In this document: positions 62,753-64,000 of the stretch, in pieces
Position numbering within the stretch: the first letter of the stretch is position 1
Layout: each line of letters begins with the position of its first letter
Source of the DNA: Grifola frondosa
Taxonomy: Eukaryota > Basidiomycota > Agaricomycetes > Polyporales > Grifolaceae
NCBI GenBank assembly: GCA_001683735.1
Contig: LUGG01000001.1
Span: 3,162,001 to 3,226,000 of the forward strand
Reading direction: 5' to 3'
DNA: 64,000 nt
The notes under the pieces: generated by a model
What the model was told of the DNA's origin: nothing
The model's input: only the letters and a program-made list of their open reading frames with translations
The model's database searches: none
Made by a program: the position numbers and the translations under genes

Positions 62753-64000
62753 TCAGAAGATCGTCTCGAAAGCATGATGATCAGCAAATCGGTTCACATA
62801 GAAGGAGCGAAACGCATCAAGAGCATTGTGTTCCGTTTATTGTCAGGAACAGGCTCGTTCCCATATACCCCGATCAAGTGTGCCGCACGCACAATTGAAT
62901 CGAGATGGACAACAGAGAGAACAGGCGCACCGTGTTTTGACTCCGGCTGAACAATATACATGCCTGTGTCCTCGTCAGGCTCATCAGACATACGCTCATA
63001 CCAGCGAACTAGAGCGCAAGGGTACTTGATACCACGGAATTTGAATGAAAAGAATAGGTGGATGCGAACCACATCCAAGCCAAAGATCCCGGCGCGGCTG
63101 GAGTCGTGATTGATGAACGCACAGTCGAACCGAGGTGCAGTGCGCCACCACCATGGTGTAGCCCGTAAATGTTCACGGTGCATTCCGCCAATACCAGACG
63201 GATCACTAGGAGCGTAGTAGGTTGCAGCCGCTGAATAGAATACCGAGATCTGCTCTTGAAACAGTGGACACTCGTGAATCGGACATCCAGCCCAGGGAGT
63301 GCGCTATCCGGATTGAGTTGGTCGTAAAGGAACCGGCGGATGAGCTCCAAGAGCCTAGGTTGGTGAATCTCGTCACCGAGCGTATCTGCAGTACGGCAAT
63401 GTTGCGTTTCTACTGCACATGTTAGAAGTTGCTCTGAAAGATAGTAGGTACTTACGAGCTGTTGCGGCCATGACAACATACGAGAGCACGGTCGGACCAG
63501 GCACTGCGCCATCATCGTGACGGCGACTCTTGCGTTTTGTAACCACCGCTCCCGAATCCACGACTCTGATATGATCGAGTTCAGGATCCAGGTCTTCATC
63601 AGGGTCTGGAAGCACATCAATAAGTATACTGAATATGAATCAAGTCAGTACTCACGAAGAGCAAGATACGTTGCGAACAGGCATGTTCCGTTTAACATAC
63701 CCCTATCAGCAAAGTCCGTGCGAGAAGCGGCCAATTTGTCGAGTCGTTGGTTTGTTAACAACATCTGTCCGACCTCTTCAAACCGATTGGATCGTCTCCA
63801 TGGGTCCTTCACAGCATCAATATGCTTGGACTCCGTGATTGACGTGCACAGTCCATTCGGCGCTGCAAACGACCAAATCATGTCTAGATAATGGCGGAGG
63901 GAATGTTGACGGGGCAGAGAAAAACCATCAGAACTCCAGTAGTCTGAAAGATAGTTCTGTTCTTGTAGAACCGGTCGAGAGCGTCTTCCACAGCATCCAT
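62753..64000 (-). mobile_element. Plavaka-type (CACTA group) transposase, C-terminal part, runs off the right edge
   Basis: From the right edge inward: GFSLPRQHSLRHYLDMIWSF, then APNGLCTSITESKHIDAVKD, PWRRSNRFEEVGQMLLTNQR, LIRRFLYDQLNPDSALPG, FYSAAATYYAPSDPSGIGGM, HREHLRATPWWWR, FSFKFRGIKYPCALVRWY, SDEPDEDTGMYIVQPE and VHLDSIVRAAHLIGVYG, ending DAFRSFYVNRFADHHAFETI at a stop near 62753. These blocks match Agaricomycete Plavaka transposases as I know them. Frame slips before GFSLPRQH (about 63,915) and before DAFRSF (about 62,825) suggest an inactive or error-affected copy. The N-terminal and catalytic parts lie beyond 64000. Confidence 0.75.

Overview
The window is nuclear DNA of a filamentous basidiomycete, most likely an Agaricomycete (a wood-decay or polypore-type mushroom). 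The reasons are the many introns of about 50-60 nt with GT-AG borders, genes packed on both strands, basidiomycete-style F-box proteins, a tandem pair of fungal P450s, and a Plavaka-type (CACTA group) transposase at the right edge. I saw no operons, rRNA, tRNA or CRISPR. All gene models were spliced by eye, so exon borders are approximate unless a conserved motif crosses the junction.

Left part (1-23.4 kb): the 3' end of a short-chain dehydrogenase; a protein tyrosine phosphatase divergent from an NR2C2AP-like protein; an F-box/LRR-like protein; a type II membrane glycosyltransferase resembling fucosyltransferases; a zinc-knuckle/HTH protein with a duplicated SAM-like C-terminal domain; an inverted pair of secreted Vps62-domain proteins flanking a TBC Rab-GAP; an ING-family PHD protein; a small F-box protein; and a CutC homologue.

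Middle part (24.7-51.7 kb): two tandem P450 paralogues; a double-bromodomain AT-hook protein (Rsc4-like); a DHHC palmitoyltransferase; an uncharacterised protein with a mitochondrial-looking N-terminus; an uncharacterised nuclear-looking protein; the splicing helicase Prp22/DHX8; the snoRNP factor NAF1; a 205-bp MITE; a clamp-loader subunit (yeast Rfc4/human RFC2 type); the Fe-S scaffold CFD1/NUBP2; and a Ser/Thr-rich protein with an RRM-like end. The promoter and first three codons of the 36-38 kb gene are duplicated about 5.1 kb away, on the other side of PRP22.

Right part (52-64 kb): this is a gene graveyard. It holds a truncated small gene beside tandem repeats, an F-box remnant, a broken GET3 with about 1.4 kb of foreign sequence inside it, a broken coiled-coil gene resembling spindle-pole-body (PACT/Pcp1-type) proteins, a transcription-factor-like gene, and a Plavaka transposase running off the right edge.

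A property of the whole window matters for reading it. Many otherwise intact genes carry isolated one-base losses, often in short homopolymers, including the normally essential PRP22, RFC and CFD1 (two each). This looks more like consensus sequence error than biological decay. It contrasts with the real, multi-lesion decay at 53-60 kb.
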